Below are positions 32,857 through 42,240 of a stretch of DNA of 64,000 bases, in pieces. Numbering within the stretch: position 1 is the first letter of the stretch; every line of letters starts with the position of its first letter. Below the pieces are notes generated by a model. The model was not told the DNA's origin. It was given only the letters and a program-made list of their open reading frames with translations, and searched no databases. Where the stretch lies: positions 644,590 to 708,589 of the forward strand of contig NZ_FONV01000004.1 in assembly GCF_900113015.1 (NCBI RefSeq). The letters are read 5' to 3'. A program made the translations under genes and the position numbers. Source of the DNA: Actinoplanes philippinensis. GTDB taxonomy: Bacteria; Actinomycetota; Actinomycetes; Mycobacteriales; Micromonosporaceae.

Positions 32857-34245
32857 TCACCGGCGGAGGGTGAGCAGGCCGGGGCGGTACGGCAGCAGGC
32901 CGTAGTCACCGCCGGAGCTGGGGGAACGTCCCTGGTAGAGCAGCTGCAGGTTGCACGGGTCGACCGTCATGGTCTGGTCGGCGCCGGTCCGGATCAGCTC
33001 GCCGTGGCTGATGTCGTTGGTCCAGGTGGCGCCGCTGTTGGCCTTGCCCGCGAAGGGGTTGCTCTCGGTGGCGGCCTGCGGCGTCCAGGTCCCGCCGAGG
33101 CTGGTGGCCGTGAAGGAGCGGAAGTAGCGGCCGTTGGCGCCGATCGCCTCGACGATCATCAGGTACCGGCTCTGGCCGGCGAGCTTGTAGACCTGGACAG
33201 CTTCGAACAGGTTGTTGGTGGTGTCGCTCAGGACCACCGTGGAGGCGCTGCCGAAGCTGCCGGGGAAGTTCCCGATCGGCATGCTCGCCCGGTAGATCTT
33301 GCCGTTGTCACCGGCGAAGAACAGGTACATGTTCTGCGCGTCGCCGATCACCGCCTGGTCGATCGGGCCGGTCCCGGACCCGGAGATGCTGCCGGAGAAG
33401 AGGGTCTGCGGGGCCGACCAGCCGTTGGCGTTGGCCGGGTCGCTGGAGGTGCGGTAGGAGAACGCCGGGCCGCCCCACTGATAGGCCAGCACCCACACGT
33501 TCTTCGGCGCGAAATAGAACAGCGACGGCGCGACGGTGCCCGACGACATGGTGTTCTGGCTGGCCGAGGCCATGTCGGACCAGTTGGTGAAGAGCCCGAA
33601 GTTCATCGAGCCCCACCGGGTCCCGGTGTCATGGGTGGTGGCGTAGACCAGTTGCCGTCCGTTGTACGGCGCCGTGGTGAAGTCCTTGAGCGAGACCCAG
33701 CCCGACTTGGGGGTCGCGAGCGGGCCGGTCGAGGTCCACCGGTACGACGACGGGAGCGCACACGACACCGGAGGCGAGGACGACGGTGGTACGGACGGCG
33801 AGGGCGAGGACGGCGAGGGGTCCGGTGTGGTGCCGCCGGTGCACGCCACGCCGTTGAGGGTGAACCCGACCGGCGCCGGATTGGCGCCGGTCAGCGAGCC
33901 GTTGAAGCCGAACGAGACGCTGCCGTTGGTGGCGATCGCCGCGTTGTAGCCGACGTTGCGGGTGGTCACCTGGGCGCCGGCCTGGGTCACGGTGGCGTTC
34001 CAGGCCTGGGTCACCTGCTGGCCGCCGCTGTAGGACCAGGTCAGCGTCCATCCGTTGAGGGCGTCGCCGAGGTTGGTGACGGTCACGGCGGCCCCGAACC
34101 CGCCCTGCCACTGGGACGACACGGCGTAGGTCACCGAGCATCCCGCGGCCGCGGCGGCGGGCAGCGCCACCACGATCGCCGCCGATCCGGTCACCAGGAC
34201 ACCACTGAGCACGGCACCCCATCGGGCGCCTCTGATTGTGCGCAT
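32857..34245 (-). CDS. Secreted GH62 alpha-L-arabinofuranosidase with N-terminal CBM2
   Basis: The 462-residue protein starts at ATG 34245 after AGGAG. A signal peptide (about 1-34) and a CBM2 (about 35-136) closely resembling that of the next gene are followed by a Pro/Ser linker. The GH62 five-bladed propeller has [54 protein letters not shown] and FEAVQVYKL. It removes arabinofuranosyl side chains from arabinoxylan, which opens the chain to the GH30 enzyme encoded next. A CebR-like box lies in its promoter. Confidence 0.92.
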   Translation of the reverse strand: MRTIRGARWGAVLSGVLVTGSAAIVVALPAAAAAGCSVTYAVSSQWQGGFGAAVTVTNLGDALNGWTLTWSYSGGQQVTQAWNATVTQAGAQVTTRNVGYNAAIATNGSVSFGFNGSLTGANPAPVGFTLNGVACTGGTTPDPSPSSPSPSVPPSSSPPVSCALPSSYRWTSTGPLATPKSGWVSLKDFTTAPYNGRQLVYATTHDTGTRWGSMNFGLFTNWSDMASASQNTMSSGTVAPSLFYFAPKNVWVLAYQWGGPAFSYRTSSDPANANGWSAPQTLFSGSISGSGTGPIDQAVIGDAQNMYLFFAGDNGKIYRASMPIGNFPGSFGSASTVVLSDTTNNLFEAVQVYKLAGQSRYLMIVEAIGANGRYFRSFTATSLGGTWTPQAATESNPFAGKANSGATWTNDISHGELIRTGADQTMTVDPCNLQLLYQGRSPSSGGDYGLLPYRPGLLTLRR

Positions 34246-34323
34246 GCTTCTCTCCTGAGGGGGACAACGGCCGGACGATCGTGGGAATCGATCGTTTCAA
34301 AAGGGGGATCAGCCGTTCCCCGC

Positions 34324-34353
34324 ATGCTACGGGAGCGCTCCCATTCATTTCAA
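34324..34353 (-). promoter_or_regulatory. Promoter of the GH62-GH30 operon with CebR-like box in the spacer
   Basis: On the minus strand TTGAAA (34348-34353) and TAGCAT (34324-34329) are 18 bases apart. The spacer contains CGGGAGCGCTCCCA (34330-34343), one base from the CebR consensus palindrome. A bound repressor would sit between the -35 and -10 elements. Confidence 0.65.
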
Positions 34354-34495
34354 CAAATAGACCGGATGCCCGCAGTTCAGATGGCCCGACCAAATGACAT
34401 CGCCGCGCATAACAGTTTTCTTTCCCGGCAGATCAAAGGCGGGAGACAAATTGTCGCGCAGCCGTGCTGGTGACGGTCATGGCGAGCGTGGCCGC

Positions 34496-35989
34496 CTACC
34501 GAGCCAGCGGCTCACCGGCGGGGATCTGCGGCGCCCGCTGCCGTGCGGTCTCGCCGTGCCGGTCGGCGTCGAAACGTTCGACCCGGTTCTTGCCCTGCGC
34601 CTTGGCGCTGTACATGGCGATGTCCGCGCACCTGATCAGGTCGGCCGCGGTGTGACCGGGCTCGGCGACGGCCACGCCGATGCTGGCGCCCACGGTGACG
34701 GTCCCGTCCGTCACCCGGACCGGCCGGGTCAGCTCGTGGCAGAGCCGTTCCGCGATCAGCTCGGCGTCCTCGGGACGGATCAGCCCGGTCAGCAGGACCG
34801 CGAACTCGTCGCCGCCGAAGCGGGCCGGTGTCGCGCCGGGCACGCCGAGGCTCCTCATCCGCGCGGCGACCTCGACCAGGAGCGCGTCGCCGGCCGCGTG
34901 ACCGTGTGTGTCGTTCACCCGTTTGAAGTCGTCCAGGTCGATGTTGAGCAGGGCGACGCTGCCTCCGGCGCACGCGTCGACAGCGGCGCTCACCTGCCGG
35001 AAGAACCTGGCTCGGGTGACCAGCTGGGTGAGGTGGTCATGGTTGGCCTGGTGGTCGAGCACCACCCGGGACTCGATCATGCGTTCACCGAGCAGGACCT
35101 GGTTGGAGAGGGTACGGATGGCGGCGAACACCGCCTCCGGCACCGGCCTCGCGCTGCCCAGCAGGACGTGCACGTCACCGGGGAACGAGTCGACGCGCCA
35201 GTGCCGGTACCGCGGAACGAGATCGACGAGCCGGCCCGGATCGGTCACGACCTCGTCCGGCAGCACCCGGCCGCGCACGTCGTCGGCGAGTTCGGCCACA
35301 CTGAGCACGGTGAGCCCGTCCGGCGTCCGGCGGGCGACGAGCCATCCGATGCCGGGGTGCAGGGCGACGATCTCGGCCGCCGCCTCGCTGCCGAGACGGT
35401 GCACCTCGGCGAGGTCGGTGGCGCCGAGGATGGCCGTGCCGGTGCGGGCCAGCGCGGCGTCGCGGGCCGAGGCCCGCTCCTGCTGGACCAGGATCACGTA
35501 GATGCAGCGCATCAGAACACTGATCAGCAGGATGGCCGGGATCAGGCCCAGCACGGGCGGTTCGTACCAGACCAGGGTGCGGCCCATCGACACCGGCGTC
35601 AGCGAGACCGCGATCGGCACGGTCGCCAGCAGTCCGGCAGTGCGGACCACCCACTGGACGATCGACCCGTAGAGGGCCAGGGTGAGGGCGACACCGACAG
35701 CCACACCGATGCCCGACAGCGGGTCCAGCAGCGTGAAGATGCCGAGCACCGTCAACGGCGGCACCAGCAGCGTCTGCCACCACCAGGTCCGGGCCGTCGA
35801 ATACGTGAGAGCCAGGTTCACGATGACCAGCACCACGGCGACGGTTCCCCACCGGTTCCAGGTTTCGCCGTGCACCGGGCTCGTGTGCTGACCCACCGAC
35901 GGGACGATCATGAGGACGCTGATGACCGACGCGCCCAGACGGGTACGGCCGAGGTCACCGGCCGGCAGGATCCGGCTCGAACATGGCAC
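34496..35989 (-). CDS. Membrane-bound GGDEF diguanylate cyclase
   Basis: The 497-residue protein has about six hydrophobic helices in the first 200 residues, a middle region of about 120 residues that may be a GAF-like sensor, and a C-terminal GGDEF domain (about 320-480). The domain has ANHDHLTQLVTRARF, NIDLDDFKRVNDTHGHAAGD, the intact active-site RFGGDEFAVLL and ADIAMYSAKAQGKNRV. It makes cyclic di-GMP. No I-site RxxD is seen just before GGDEF (the segment reads PGATPARFGGDEF), so product inhibition may be absent. The frame starts at GTG 35989; an internal start is possible. Confidence 0.88.
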   Translation of the reverse strand: MPCSSRILPAGDLGRTRLGASVISVLMIVPSVGQHTSPVHGETWNRWGTVAVVLVIVNLALTYSTARTWWWQTLLVPPLTVLGIFTLLDPLSGIGVAVGVALTLALYGSIVQWVVRTAGLLATVPIAVSLTPVSMGRTLVWYEPPVLGLIPAILLISVLMRCIYVILVQQERASARDAALARTGTAILGATDLAEVHRLGSEAAAEIVALHPGIGWLVARRTPDGLTVLSVAELADDVRGRVLPDEVVTDPGRLVDLVPRYRHWRVDSFPGDVHVLLGSARPVPEAVFAAIRTLSNQVLLGERMIESRVVLDHQANHDHLTQLVTRARFFRQVSAAVDACAGGSVALLNIDLDDFKRVNDTHGHAAGDALLVEVAARMRSLGVPGATPARFGGDEFAVLLTGLIRPEDAELIAERLCHELTRPVRVTDGTVTVGASIGVAVAEPGHTAADLIRCADIAMYSAKAQGKNRVERFDADRHGETARQRAPQIPAGEPLAR

Positions 35990-36019
35990 ACCATAGGAAT
36001 CGGCAGCCCGGGCCGGGCG

Positions 36020-37303
36020 CTAAGCTCCGCACGGCACATCGAGCCAGTCACCGGCCGGGATGGCCGTGCGGGCCTGGTCGAGGCGGGCCAGGACGGCGCC
36101 GAGACGGTCGGGCGCCTGCACGTACTCCAGGACCGCCCGGTAGAAGGCGTTGGTCATGGCGCTGGGCATCAGGTCGGAGGCGTCGAAGCACAGCGTCGCG
36201 TCGCCGGTGAGGGTCTGCGCGATGCGCCGGCTCGCCGGGTTGCCGTAGATCGCCTGGTCGACGCCCCGGTTGGCGGAGAACACCGACCCCTGGCCGGCCG
36301 CCGGCCAGATGCTCTGCGCCTCGTCGGTGGCCAGGAAGCGGATCAGCTCCCGCGCCTCCGGCTTGTCGGTGAACAGTCCGGCCAGGTCGGCGGAGACCTC
36401 CCACGCCCGGTCGCGGGCCGACGGGAACGGCACGAACTCCAGGCCGGCCGCGTCGCCGGCCACGAACGACGCCTGGTGGTGCAGCCGGCATCCGGGCGGG
36501 TCGGCGTGCAGGCCCCGGCCCGCGTCGCCGAAGTCGGTGAACAGCAGGCCGCCCGCGCCGCCGCGGACGAAACCGGGCCGCAGCGCCACCTCACCCCAGG
36601 CCGTCCACGCCCGCTGGATCTCCGGCGCGGTCCACGGCACCCGCCCGGCGGCCCAGCGCTGGTACACCTCGGGGCCGGCCTGGTGCAGCACCAGGTCCTC
36701 GATCCAGTCCGTGCCGGGCCAGCCGGAGACCGGGGTGGAGCCGAGGCCCATGCACCACACGGGGCCGCCGGCGCTGAGGCGTTCGCTGAGCCGGATCAGG
36801 TCGTCCCAGGTCGGCGCGGCGTCGCGGGACAGGTCGGGGACGCGGCGTGGGTCGTACCAGATGAGGCTCTTGAGAGAGGTCTTGACCGCCACCGCGTAGC
36901 GCGCCCGCCCGCTGCCGCTGTCCAGCTGCTCCAGGCGCAGCCACTGCGGGCTGTGCGACTGCTGCGCACTCGTGTCGATCACGTCGTCCAGGGGCCGGAC
37001 CGCGCCGCGGCGCACGTAGCCCGCGAGGTCGCCCGGGCTGGGCAGCACCGCGATGTCCGGCGGCGTGCCCTTCTGCACCTCGGCGGTGAGCACCTGGTTG
37101 AGCGCGCGGGTGCCCTGGTAGTCGACCCGGATGCCGGTCCTGGCGGTGAACCTGTCGAGCACCTGCCGGAAGGCGGCGCCCTCGCCGCCGGTCCACGACG
37201 CGAGCACTGTCACACCCGCGCCGTCACCGCCGCCACTGCACGCCCCGGCGCCGGTGGCCAGGACGGCGACGGCGGTCAGCGCCACGGCCCGCACGATTCG
37301 CAT
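36020..37303 (-). CDS. Extracellular solute-binding lipoprotein, family 1 (sugar type)
   Basis: The 427-residue protein starts at ATG 37303 with a lipoprotein signal (RIVRAVALTAVAVLATGAGAC, lipid Cys near residue 22). The mature part has the cluster B fold of sugar ABC-binding proteins: VTVLASWTGGEGAAFRQVLDRF, GTPPDIAVLPSPGDLAGYV, LKSLIWYDPRRV and TWDDLIRLSERL. No ABC permease or ATPase gene is next to it. It lies 9 bases after a membrane protein gene and two genes from another, which suggests a sensing module or use of permeases encoded elsewhere. Confidence 0.82.
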   Translation of the reverse strand: MRIVRAVALTAVAVLATGAGACSGGGDGAGVTVLASWTGGEGAAFRQVLDRFTARTGIRVDYQGTRALNQVLTAEVQKGTPPDIAVLPSPGDLAGYVRRGAVRPLDDVIDTSAQQSHSPQWLRLEQLDSGSGRARYAVAVKTSLKSLIWYDPRRVPDLSRDAAPTWDDLIRLSERLSAGGPVWCMGLGSTPVSGWPGTDWIEDLVLHQAGPEVYQRWAAGRVPWTAPEIQRAWTAWGEVALRPGFVRGGAGGLLFTDFGDAGRGLHADPPGCRLHHQASFVAGDAAGLEFVPFPSARDRAWEVSADLAGLFTDKPEARELIRFLATDEAQSIWPAAGQGSVFSANRGVDQAIYGNPASRRIAQTLTGDATLCFDASDLMPSAMTNAFYRAVLEYVQAPDRLGAVLARLDQARTAIPAGDWLDVPCGA

Positions 37304-37311
37304 CGGCGCCC

Positions 37312-38481
37312 CTACCTGTACTCGTCGATCCGCGGGAAGAGCCCGAGCGGGACGAGCGCCATCGCGATCAGCGCGGCGATCACCAGCAGCACCTGCCGGC
37401 CGGCGGTGCCGGCGGCCGCCGCGGCGTGCCCGTCCACGTCCCTGATGTGCGCGGTCAGCGTCGCCTCGCCCGGTGGCTCGGCGGCGGCGCCGGGCGTCAC
37501 CGGCCCGGCACACCCGTCGGGGCAGGCCTTCGCGACCAGCTCGCCGAGCGCCTGCTGCCCGCGGCGGTCGACGGCGTCGATGCGGGCCTGCCACACCCCC
37601 ACCAGCGCGTCGCCGGCGGTCCGCGTCGCGGCCATCTCGCCGCGGGCCGCGAAGTCGGAGGACATGCCGGCGGTCAGGGCCAGCACCGCGACGGTTGCGG
37701 CGAGCAACGGCACATTGACGGTACGGCGGAAGCGCCGGCTCAGGAACACCTGGGTGGCGACGAGCAGCGTGAGCAGCACGACCACCGGGACGATCCAGGA
37801 CGCCACCCAGCCCGGCGCCATCCGGCCGCCGGTGAGCTGCCCCTCCAGCGCGCGCCGCTCGGCGGCCAGCAGCTCGTCGAGCTGGGCGAGGATGCCGCCC
37901 TCGGGCATGTGCAGCAGCCGCGACGCGGACCACAGGTCGGCGGCGGCCAGCACCGAGGCGGGATCCTGCCGGTAGTGCGCGTCGGCCTGCTCGATGAGCG
38001 CGGAGTAGGCGGCCAGCTGCCCCTGCACCAGCTGGATGCCCTGGCCGACGCCCGCGCCGGCGAGGCTGTCCACGGCCAGCTGGGTGAGGCTCTGGCCGGC
38101 GAGGGCGATCTGGTTCTGATAGCGCTCGCCGGGGCCGGTCAGCCCCGCCGCCCCGGATCGGAAACTGCCGGCGGCGGCCTCGTCGGCCTCCACGAGCGCG
38201 GCGTGCGCCGCCAGGATGTGCATGATCGACGGCACCGCGTGGGTCCGGACCCGCTCGGCGGCGGCCCGCGTGCCCTGAGCAGCCCAGACCGCCGTGCCGA
38301 GCACCGCGGCCAGCGCCAGCTCCAGCGCCACGAGCGACCGCCACAGCGTGGCCCGGGTCGTGCCCGCACGAATCCCGAACCCGGCCAAGGTCACACCCTC
38401 CCCCGCGGTGACGCTCCCGCGAGGCACAGTAACCACCCGTGTCCACACAGCTACGAGCACAGTGGCCGGTGGTGCCGTCAT
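37312..38481 (-). CDS. Membrane protein with chemoreceptor-like four-helix region, unknown function
   Basis: The protein has 389 residues. There is one membrane helix (LWRSLVALELALAAVLGTAVWAA), then a long helical extracytoplasmic part resembling 4HB-type sensor bundles (RTHAVPSIMHILAAHAALVEADEAAAGSF, LTQLAVDSLAG), then helices near 250, 290 and 370. The ATG at 38481 overlaps the preceding stop (ATGA). A downstream start near 38393 with GGGGGAGG before it is also possible. Cotranscribed with a solute-binding protein gene, it may sense or respond to a ligand. No kinase or GGDEF part is present. Confidence 0.7.
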   Translation of the reverse strand: MTAPPATVLVAVWTRVVTVPRGSVTAGEGVTLAGFGIRAGTTRATLWRSLVALELALAAVLGTAVWAAQGTRAAAERVRTHAVPSIMHILAAHAALVEADEAAAGSFRSGAAGLTGPGERYQNQIALAGQSLTQLAVDSLAGAGVGQGIQLVQGQLAAYSALIEQADAHYRQDPASVLAAADLWSASRLLHMPEGGILAQLDELLAAERRALEGQLTGGRMAPGWVASWIVPVVVLLTLLVATQVFLSRRFRRTVNVPLLAATVAVLALTAGMSSDFAARGEMAATRTAGDALVGVWQARIDAVDRRGQQALGELVAKACPDGCAGPVTPGAAAEPPGEATLTAHIRDVDGHAAAAAGTAGRQVLLVIAALIAMALVPLGLFPRIDEYR

Positions 38482-39062
38482 GCCGCCCGGAGCACCGCCG
38501 TCACCAGGGCCGCGACGGCCAGGGCCGCGGTGGCGCCGATCGTCCACCGCAGCATCGAGTGCCGGACGTAGAAGTCCCGGGCCCGCTGCCGGGCGGACAC
38601 GTGGATCGCGATGATCAGCAGCAGGCCCGCGGCCGGGGCGCCCCAGCGTGCCCCGGTGATGAAGCCGCTCCCGCCCGGCCCGCCGACCGTCTCGGCGAGA
38701 CCGCTGCCCCGCAGCGGCAGCAGATACCAGGCGGGGAACGCCAGCACGGCGACGACCGCGCCGACGGCGTAGAGCCGGCCCCGGGAGACCCGGCCACGGA
38801 TCAGGGTCAGCGCCAGGATGCCTGCCGCGGTGGTGATGAAGAGCAGCCACCCGGCCGCCGCCATGCCGCGCGGGTTCCCGGCGGTGGCGGAGCGGGCCAG
38901 GGTGACGTAGGCGTCGGAGAGCACCGCCAGCAGGACCGGGAAGACGAGGAAGTAGACCGCGATGCCCACGAGAGGCAGGAGGACCAACGCGCCGGCACAC
39001 CCGAGACAGCCGAGGGACTCGGCCAGCTTGCCGCCCTTGCGCTGGGGCTGATCGGTGGGCAT
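38478..39062 (-). CDS. Multi-helix membrane protein, unknown function
   Basis: The 194-residue protein has five or so hydrophobic helices (ALVLLPLVGIAVYFLVFPVLLAVL, WLLFITTAAGILALTLI, LYAVGAVVAVLAFPAWYLLPL, GAPAAGLLLIIAIHV, WTIGATAALAVAALVTAVL) and a short basic N-terminus. I do not recognise a family. It is first in the leftward set with the 389-residue membrane protein and the solute-binding protein, its stop overlapping the next start. Confidence 0.7.
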   Translation of the reverse strand: MPTDQPQRKGGKLAESLGCLGCAGALVLLPLVGIAVYFLVFPVLLAVLSDAYVTLARSATAGNPRGMAAAGWLLFITTAAGILALTLIRGRVSRGRLYAVGAVVAVLAFPAWYLLPLRGSGLAETVGGPGGSGFITGARWGAPAAGLLLIIAIHVSARQRARDFYVRHSMLRWTIGATAALAVAALVTAVLRAA

Positions 39063-39117
39063 CGCTCGATCGTAGGGCCGGTGTGCCCGCCCACCGGATC
39101 GCGGATCGCGGCGCTGA

Positions 39118-39546
39118 TCAGGAGCGCGGCGGCATCAGCTTCCGGAAGGCCGGGACGGCGACGGCGGCGACCCCGAAGTGCATGAGGATCAGCGCGACCA
39201 CGCCGCCGGTCGTGGTGCCGGGCTGCGACTTCGAGGCCAGCAGCAGGAAGTCGGGGATGAGCGAGATCAGCAGCACGACCGGCACGAGCACCCGCAGGAC
39301 GCGGCCGGCGTTGCGGCTGCGGTTGACGATCAGCCGCCACGCGACGGCGGCGATGAGCGCGCCCAGCACCGTCAGCGTCCCGTAGACGGGCAGGGTGAGC
39401 TGCTGGAACTCGTCGGGAGCGCCGAGCGCGCGGGCGGCCACGGCGATCAGGGTGTTGACGACCAGTCCGCCGGCCGCCCCGATGGCGGCGGCGGCGAACG
39501 TGGCCTTCCAGGTGCTGCGGACGGCGGGAGCGGTGGCGGCGGTCAT
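39118..39546 (-). CDS. DUF6069-like four-helix membrane protein
   Basis: The 142-residue protein has four hydrophobic helices (AAAAIGAAGGLVVNTLIAVAARAL, VYGTLTVLGALIAAVAW, VLVPVVLLISLIPDFLLL, GGVVALILMHFGVAAVAVPAF) and matches my memory of the DUF6069 family of small actinobacterial membrane proteins. ATG 39546 follows AAGGGG. Two palindromes lie just upstream, so it is probably a regulated gene although no regulator gene is adjacent. Confidence 0.65.
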   Translation of the reverse strand: MTAATAPAVRSTWKATFAAAAIGAAGGLVVNTLIAVAARALGAPDEFQQLTLPVYGTLTVLGALIAAVAWRLIVNRSRNAGRVLRVLVPVVLLISLIPDFLLLASKSQPGTTTGGVVALILMHFGVAAVAVPAFRKLMPPRS

Positions 39547-39562
39547 GCGAGGTCCCCTTCAA

Positions 39563-39611
39563 TCACTTAACGGTTGAAGTGAACCTAGGCCGCAGGTAAT
39601 TGAAGGTTCAA
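39563..39611. promoter_or_regulatory. Two palindromes upstream of the DUF6069-like gene
   Basis: TCACTT-AACGGTTG-AAGTGA (39563-39582) and TTGAA-GG-TTCAA (39600-39611) share the elements TTGAA/TTCAA with the flanking CTTCAA and TTGAAG. They look like a compound operator for an unlinked regulator. Confidence 0.4.
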
Positions 39612-39632
39612 TGGAACCCGTCTAAGAAAAAG

Positions 39633-39995
39633 CTAAGCGATCAGGCCGGGCGGACGCTCCTCGCGGGTGAACAGCATTCGGCAGGTGGCGCCACTGGCGA
39701 AGGTCACCGGGCGTACGAATCTGAGGTGGTGCCGTGCGGGGTCGATGGCGTCGGCCCAGTTGAGGTCGAACCGGCACAGGATCGGCTGCAACCCGCCCCG
39801 CCCGGCCGCGACCAGCGGCTCGATCAGCGCCTCGACCTCGGCGAGGCGGTGTCGCACCAACTCGTCGGCGGGCCGCGGCCAGGCGGTCCCGGCGTCGTCG
39901 CCGAGCACCTCCAGCAGGCGCGCGAAGAACGCCCGCTCGATGATCGGAGTCCACATCCCCGGATCGAACGGCCCGGCCGTGGTGGTGTCACTCAT
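39633..39995 (-). CDS. Hypothetical 120-residue protein
   Basis: The gene starts at ATG 39995, eight bases after GAGAGGGA. The protein is soluble with no known motif (WTPIIERAFFARLLEVLGDDAGTAWPRPADELVRHRLAEVEALIEPLV, then a beta-rich part LRFVRPVTFASGATCRMLF). It is divergent from the phospholipase D gene. Codon use is normal for the genome, so it is probably real. Confidence 0.65.
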   Translation of the reverse strand: MSDTTTAGPFDPGMWTPIIERAFFARLLEVLGDDAGTAWPRPADELVRHRLAEVEALIEPLVAAGRGGLQPILCRFDLNWADAIDPARHHLRFVRPVTFASGATCRMLFTREERPPGLIA

Positions 39996-40156
39996 GGTGG
40001 TGGTCCCTCTCGGGCGGGGACCACGCGGGACGCGTCGGAGCCGTGGCTGGACGCCCCGTGTGGCCCGGGTTGACCAGCGCGCTCCACCACCTGCCGGCGC
40101 TGTGATTGACCGCTCCAGTAGAGAGCCGCGTCATCGCGGCGTCAAGTCGCGTCCGA

Positions 40157-40162
40157 TCTAAT
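40157..40162 (+). promoter_or_regulatory. -10 element of the phospholipase D gene, leaderless
   Basis: TCTAAT ends seven bases before ATG 40170, and no ribosome site is present. Confidence 0.5.
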
Positions 40163-40169
40163 CTGCGGC

Positions 40170-41777
40170 ATGTCGCATGGATCGTCGCTGGCGGACCTGA
40201 TCGGCCGGTACCTGCCACCGGCCACCGAGGCGTGCCCGACCTTCACCGAGAACTCCCGCTTCGAGCCGATCATCGACGGCGTCACCTACTTCACCGAGCT
40301 GGCCGGGCACATGGAGTCGCTCGGGCCCGGCGACGCCGTGTACATCGCCGGCTACCAGGCCGACCCGCACCTCGACCTGACCGGGCGCAGTCCCGGCGAG
40401 GACGGGTACCGGCCGTTCACCGACGTGCTCGCCGAGAAGGCCGCGGACGGCGCCGACGTGCGGATCGTGCTCAGCGCGGCCGAGTTCTCCGGTGGCGTGC
40501 CGTGGCTGCCGATCGGGCCGTTCCGGGCCAACACCCTGGCCGCGCGGGTGATCCGGGCGTGGCGGCCGTCGACCCGGGACGTGGGCGCGCCGCTGGAGAA
40601 CCGGGTGCTGCTCGACTGGTCCGGGCCGGTGCTGGGCTCCAACCATCAGAAGCTCGTGGTGTTCAGTCACGGCGGGGTGCTCACGGCGTACGTCGGCGGG
40701 CTCGATCTCTCGCCCACCCGCTTCGACCACTTCCCGCACCGTCGCCTGCGTCTCGGTTTCCACCGGTGGGGCTGGCACGACGCGGCCGCCCGGCTGCACG
40801 GCCCGGCCGCCGTCCGGGTGCGGGAGACCTTCCAGTTCCGCTGGCAGAACACCGCGGCCCTGCCGCCCCGGTCGATAGCCAAGAACCTGCCACCGGCCTA
40901 CTTCTCCGTCTCCGGTGGCGAACGGACGGTGATCAACCCGCCGGACGCGCCGCACGACCTGCCGCCGGCGCCGGAGCAGCCGGACCGCCCCGCGGACGGA
41001 ACCGCCGTGCAGGTGGTGCGCTCCTACCGCCCGTGGAGCCTCTACCGGCACCGCGGGTGGCGGCGGATGCGCCGGGCGAACGTGGTGCGGGCCGGCATCC
41101 ACGAGATCTACCACGCGATGGCCACCGCGATCGGCGCGGCCGAGCGCTACATCTACCTCGAGGACCAGTACTTCCACGAGGCGCCCGGCGGTGACCCGCG
41201 GTTCCAGCTGTACGGCGCGCTGCGATCCGCGGCCTGCCGCGGGGTCAAGGTGATCCTGGTCGGCTCCGGCCGCAAGGACCCGGCCGACGGCGGCGACTCC
41301 ACCGTCCCGCCGGTGATCACCCACGATCTGCGCCGCCGGGTGCTGGACCGGCTGCCGGCCCCGGCCCGCCGCAACGTGGTCATGTACCGCATCGACAACC
41401 TGACCGTGCACACCAAGCTGATGCTGGTCGACGACGTGTTCGCCAGCATCGGGTCGGCGAACTTCTTCAGCCGCTCGATGGCCGGCACCGACAGCGAGAT
41501 CACCTCCACGCTCGTCACGACCGGCAGTCTCGTCCGCGACCTGCGCGTCCGGTTGTGGGCCGAGCACCTGCGCACCCACGTGGACGAGCAGCTCACCCCG
41601 GCCCTCGCCGACCTGGACATCGCCCTCGGGATCTGGCGTCGCGAGTGGCTGCCGGCCGGTCATCCGCCGCAGACGTGGCGCCGCGCGGGCCTGCCGGCCG
41701 GTTTCGCCCCGACGGAGTTCGCCCTCACACCGGCCCGCTACTCCCCCGCGGTGCTACGGCGGGAGCGTCGCCGATAA
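40170..41777 (+). CDS. Phospholipase D-family protein
   Basis: The 535-residue protein has the two PLD half-sites. The first, SNHQKLVVFSHG, is an HxK motif at about residue 158. The second, VHTKLMLVDDVFASIGSANF, is a full HxKxxxxD motif near 415. There is no signal peptide, so it acts inside the cell or leaves by another route. The family hydrolyses or transfers phosphodiesters of phospholipids; no choice of substrate can be made. ATG 40170 is probably leaderless. Confidence 0.85.
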   Translation: MSHGSSLADLIGRYLPPATEACPTFTENSRFEPIIDGVTYFTELAGHMESLGPGDAVYIAGYQADPHLDLTGRSPGEDGYRPFTDVLAEKAADGADVRIVLSAAEFSGGVPWLPIGPFRANTLAARVIRAWRPSTRDVGAPLENRVLLDWSGPVLGSNHQKLVVFSHGGVLTAYVGGLDLSPTRFDHFPHRRLRLGFHRWGWHDAAARLHGPAAVRVRETFQFRWQNTAALPPRSIAKNLPPAYFSVSGGERTVINPPDAPHDLPPAPEQPDRPADGTAVQVVRSYRPWSLYRHRGWRRMRRANVVRAGIHEIYHAMATAIGAAERYIYLEDQYFHEAPGGDPRFQLYGALRSAACRGVKVILVGSGRKDPADGGDSTVPPVITHDLRRRVLDRLPAPARRNVVMYRIDNLTVHTKLMLVDDVFASIGSANFFSRSMAGTDSEITSTLVTTGSLVRDLRVRLWAEHLRTHVDEQLTPALADLDIALGIWRREWLPAGHPPQTWRRAGLPAGFAPTEFALTPARYSPAVLRRERRR

Positions 41778-41862
41778 GCGATCACGCCGGCGGCTCCACA
41801 GGCCGACCGCGTCGAGTGGACGATCACCGGGGCCTTCGGGCTGCGGTGAAAGCGCTACCCGC

Positions 41863-41885
41863 TACTGTGTGCCGTACAGTACAGT
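41863..41885 (+). promoter_or_regulatory. PadR-type operator and leaderless -10 element
   Basis: TACTGT-GTGCCGT-ACAGTA (41863-41881) is a 6-bp inverted repeat overlapping TACAGT (41880-41885), which ends seven bases before ATG 41893. Repressor binding would cover the promoter of the regulator gene itself. Confidence 0.55.
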
Positions 41886-41892
41886 GTGGCGC

Positions 41893-42240
41893 ATGGTAGA
41901 GGGCGTGCACGACAAGCTCGAGCTCGAGCTTCGCCGCGGGGTCGTGGTGCTCGCCGTCCTGTCCCGGCTGCGGACGTTGCGGTATGGCTACGAGCTGCGC
42001 CAGTCGCTGATCGCCGCCGGGATGCCGATCGAGGAGGGCACGCTCTACCCGCTGCTGCGGCGGCTGGAGAGCCAGGGCGTGCTGACCAGCGAGTGGCGTG
42101 GCGCGCAGGGTCCGGCCCGGCGCTACTACGTGCTCAGTGCGGCCGGCCGTGACCTGCTCGCGCGGCTCACCGCCACCTGGCACGGCATGACCAAGGCGAT
42201 GGACGACATCCTGGACGAGGAGCGCGGCGATGACAGCTGA
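41893..42240 (+). CDS. PadR-family transcriptional regulator, short form
   Basis: The 115-residue winged-helix protein (LRRGVVVLAVLSRLRTLRYGYELRQSL, EEGTLYPLLRRLESQGVLTSEWRGAQGPARRYYVLSAAG) is of the short PadR type with one C-terminal dimer helix. Its end overlaps the start of the next gene by 11 bases. Such pairs of PadR and HAAS-domain membrane proteins form self-contained switches in actinobacteria. Confidence 0.92.
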   Translation: MVEGVHDKLELELRRGVVVLAVLSRLRTLRYGYELRQSLIAAGMPIEEGTLYPLLRRLESQGVLTSEWRGAQGPARRYYVLSAAGRDLLARLTATWHGMTKAMDDILDEERGDDS

